A stretch of DNA of 64,000 nucleotides from Phallus indusiatus. Its lineage: Eukaryota; Basidiomycota; Agaricomycetes; Phallales; Phallaceae. The translations under genes were made by a program, and so were the position numbers. Position 1 is the stretch's first letter, and every line of letters begins with the position of its first letter. Below are positions 62,500 to 64,000 of the stretch, piece by piece. Under the pieces are notes generated by a model, which made no database searches, was not told the DNA's origin, and saw only the letters and a list, made by a program, of their open reading frames with translations. The stretch covers positions 248,001-312,000 of the forward strand of contig JAQFWX010000032.1 of the NCBI GenBank assembly GCA_027605045.1. The letters are read 5' to 3'.

Positions 62500-64000
62500 A
62501 AGACCTTGCCAACGATGAAACAATTGAGTGAGATAATGGATTAGAACATTGACTGATCTTTTATACATACATTGAAGCTGGCGGTAGTTAAAAAAACAAG
62601 AAGACCGAAATGCGAGAAAAAATCAGAAAAGCTGAGATGTGATGAACCCACGATGATACTATCGAATTGAAAAAGTGTTCACCGGAAAAAGTAGGAAAAA
62701 AAGATCAGTTTGATTAACCTGGTGCTGCATTTAGTAGATCATGATTTTTCAGAAATAATTGGTAGGATTGACATGAAACGATTCTCAAGGCAAAATCTCG
62801 TCATGGTGTTTAGGCGCACTTGAAGAAAAACGAAACACCCTTAATGTTATGTAAATTCGGCGACGAGTTCTAAATTCCTGGTCGTTTTTGAAATTTGGGT
62901 TTATATATAACTTGAGAGATCTAGGGCGCTGCATGAGTCATTGAGAGTCAATGTCAGGTTGAATAAACACCAGCAACTTTACTGACAGTTTAGACGAGTG
63001 AAATGACCAGGAAAAAACGGTTCATACAGAGCGTCGAGGTGGTTTGTTGGGGTGTGCGCAAATGAACCCAAAAACGCAATAACTGGCATACTCGGTGGTG
63101 ATGAATTGAGCAGCCAGAGTGTCTAGTGACTGAGATACATAGATGGTTTAGGCAGTGTGTTCCAGTTGTTCGTGGTTGCTGGAATCTGAACAAAGAGTTT
63201 TTTGCTTAAGTAAGAAGGGTACGTCTTGGCTCAAACGAATTTAGCGAAATCAATCAAAGAAGCTCAAGGCAATGGAAGATAATGGCGTCGTCGATATATT
63301 GATGGCCTGTAATTCTCCCGCATTAGGTAGTACGCTAAAATAATATATATCCTATGCTCACACACAAAGGCAATGAGAGGTTTCTGCTGACCCGGAAGTC
63401 GTTTTATTACAATTATTTTCTTTTGGTAGCGGCTGTAAGTCCCCCGACTTTCTTGAACGGCATCGGCTTTGCTGAGGTGACATATTTTACCAGCATCAGA
63501 TGAGGGAAATGTCAACGTTGGAGCTGCCGGTTTTCTGAACATATAACGCCAATAGCTTGAACATCTCCAATTGGCCAACAGTCAATTTTATAATGTTTGC
63601 AGCTACTACTAAAGCAGCAGATTCGGGAAAGGCACCGAGATATCTGGTACTGACAGTCACCAGTCAATGCGACATTGAACCTCGAGCGATTTCGGTGCTC
63701 AGTGGCTGTTGACCTCTCAAAGGTAATTACTACCCTGATACCATTGTTGCAAGGTAAGCGAGATAGTGTCTCAACATACATGCGATGAGGCTTAGTAGTC
63801 TGGTTATAAAATGACAAAAGCGAGAAAACTGCTGGTACTTATTATTGTTGAATCTTATTTTCCATCATAAGACAACGGCAACCCGCATTTTAGCGCAAAG
63901 AATTCTCCAAAGACCAGAAGGGAAAGAAAAACAATCCTTCCGATTTCGACGTGATTAACTATTACTACTTACAATGGACGTGTTATAGACAACAACGGGC
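62500..64000. other. Region upstream of the zinc-finger gene, no gene recognised
   Basis: About 1.5 kb to the window end. Minus-strand frames at 62990-63193, 63264-63578 and 63512-63817 have no motif I know and lack a convincing exon chain. It likely contains the promoter of the gene starting at 62499; a neighbouring gene may begin beyond 64000. Confidence 0.4.

Noticed and set aside
62990..63817. Minus-strand open frames near the window end as a gene
   Set aside because: They do not join into a plausible exon chain and show no family motif.

Overview
This window is nuclear DNA from a filamentous fungus, most likely an Agaricomycete (mushroom-forming basidiomycete). The evidence is gene-dense sequence with coding regions cut by many 45-70 bp introns, plus families typical of that group: a fungal 7TM membrane protein, a large atypical G-alpha, an Msc7-type aldehyde dehydrogenase, a NagZ-like GH3 enzyme, CipC/DUF3759 and a HAM1-like protein. 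I rebuilt gene models by hand from splice signals and protein-family similarity. Gene ends are usually firm; some internal splice sites are best guesses. No species is claimed.

Layout. 1-469: 3' end of a GH10 xylanase (+). 1006-2573: Chs7-type chitin synthase export chaperone (+). 2737-6894: PXA-RGS-PX-nexin sorting nexin of the Mdm1/SNX13 type (+). 7112-9218: GH3 beta-N-acetylglucosaminidase (-). 9420-11545: Fip1 polyadenylation factor (+). 11808-13650: Trm6 tRNA m1A58 methyltransferase subunit (-). 13815-15257: mitochondrial oxaloacetate-type carrier (+). 15388-18037: Msc7 aldehyde dehydrogenase (-). 18249-23203: class I myosin (-). 24046-25355: 7TM protein (+). 27312-30142: amino acid permease (-). 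31695-32953: F-box-like protein (+). 33172-33894: CipC-like stress protein (+). 34127-35900: second, complete GH10 xylanase (-). 36830-38302: Rae1/Gle2 (+). 38594-41402: poly(ADP-ribose) polymerase (-). 41567-43374: CHFR-like RING ligase with a PAR-binding zinc finger (+). 43841-46124: ARMT1/DUF89 phosphatase (+). 46344-47337: DOPA-dioxygenase family (-). 47523-51112: XPF/Rad16 nuclease (+). 51438-52410: LENG1-like CIR_N protein (-). 52541-53800: phosducin-like protein (+). 53985-57226: HAM1-like protein (+). 57395-59796: atypical G-alpha (+). 60621-61242 and 61605-62499: two small C2H2 zinc-finger proteins, tail to tail. No gene was recognised in 25356-27311, 30143-31694 or 62500-64000.

Most genes are housekeeping, but several arrangements stand out. 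A PARP gene and a CHFR-like ubiquitin ligase whose C-terminus is a PAR-binding (PBZ-type) zinc finger share a 164 bp divergent promoter, which pairs a writer of poly(ADP-ribose) with a likely reader; an XPF repair nuclease lies 6 kb further on. The G-alpha-like protein has lost the residues equivalent to both Ras Gly12 and Gln61 while keeping the other nucleotide-binding signatures, and a phosducin-like gene lies two genes upstream. Two xylanase paralogues 34 kb apart in opposite orientation share an 8-nt microexon. Two genes have the initiator ATG alone in the first coding exon. Several introns need GC-AG borders.
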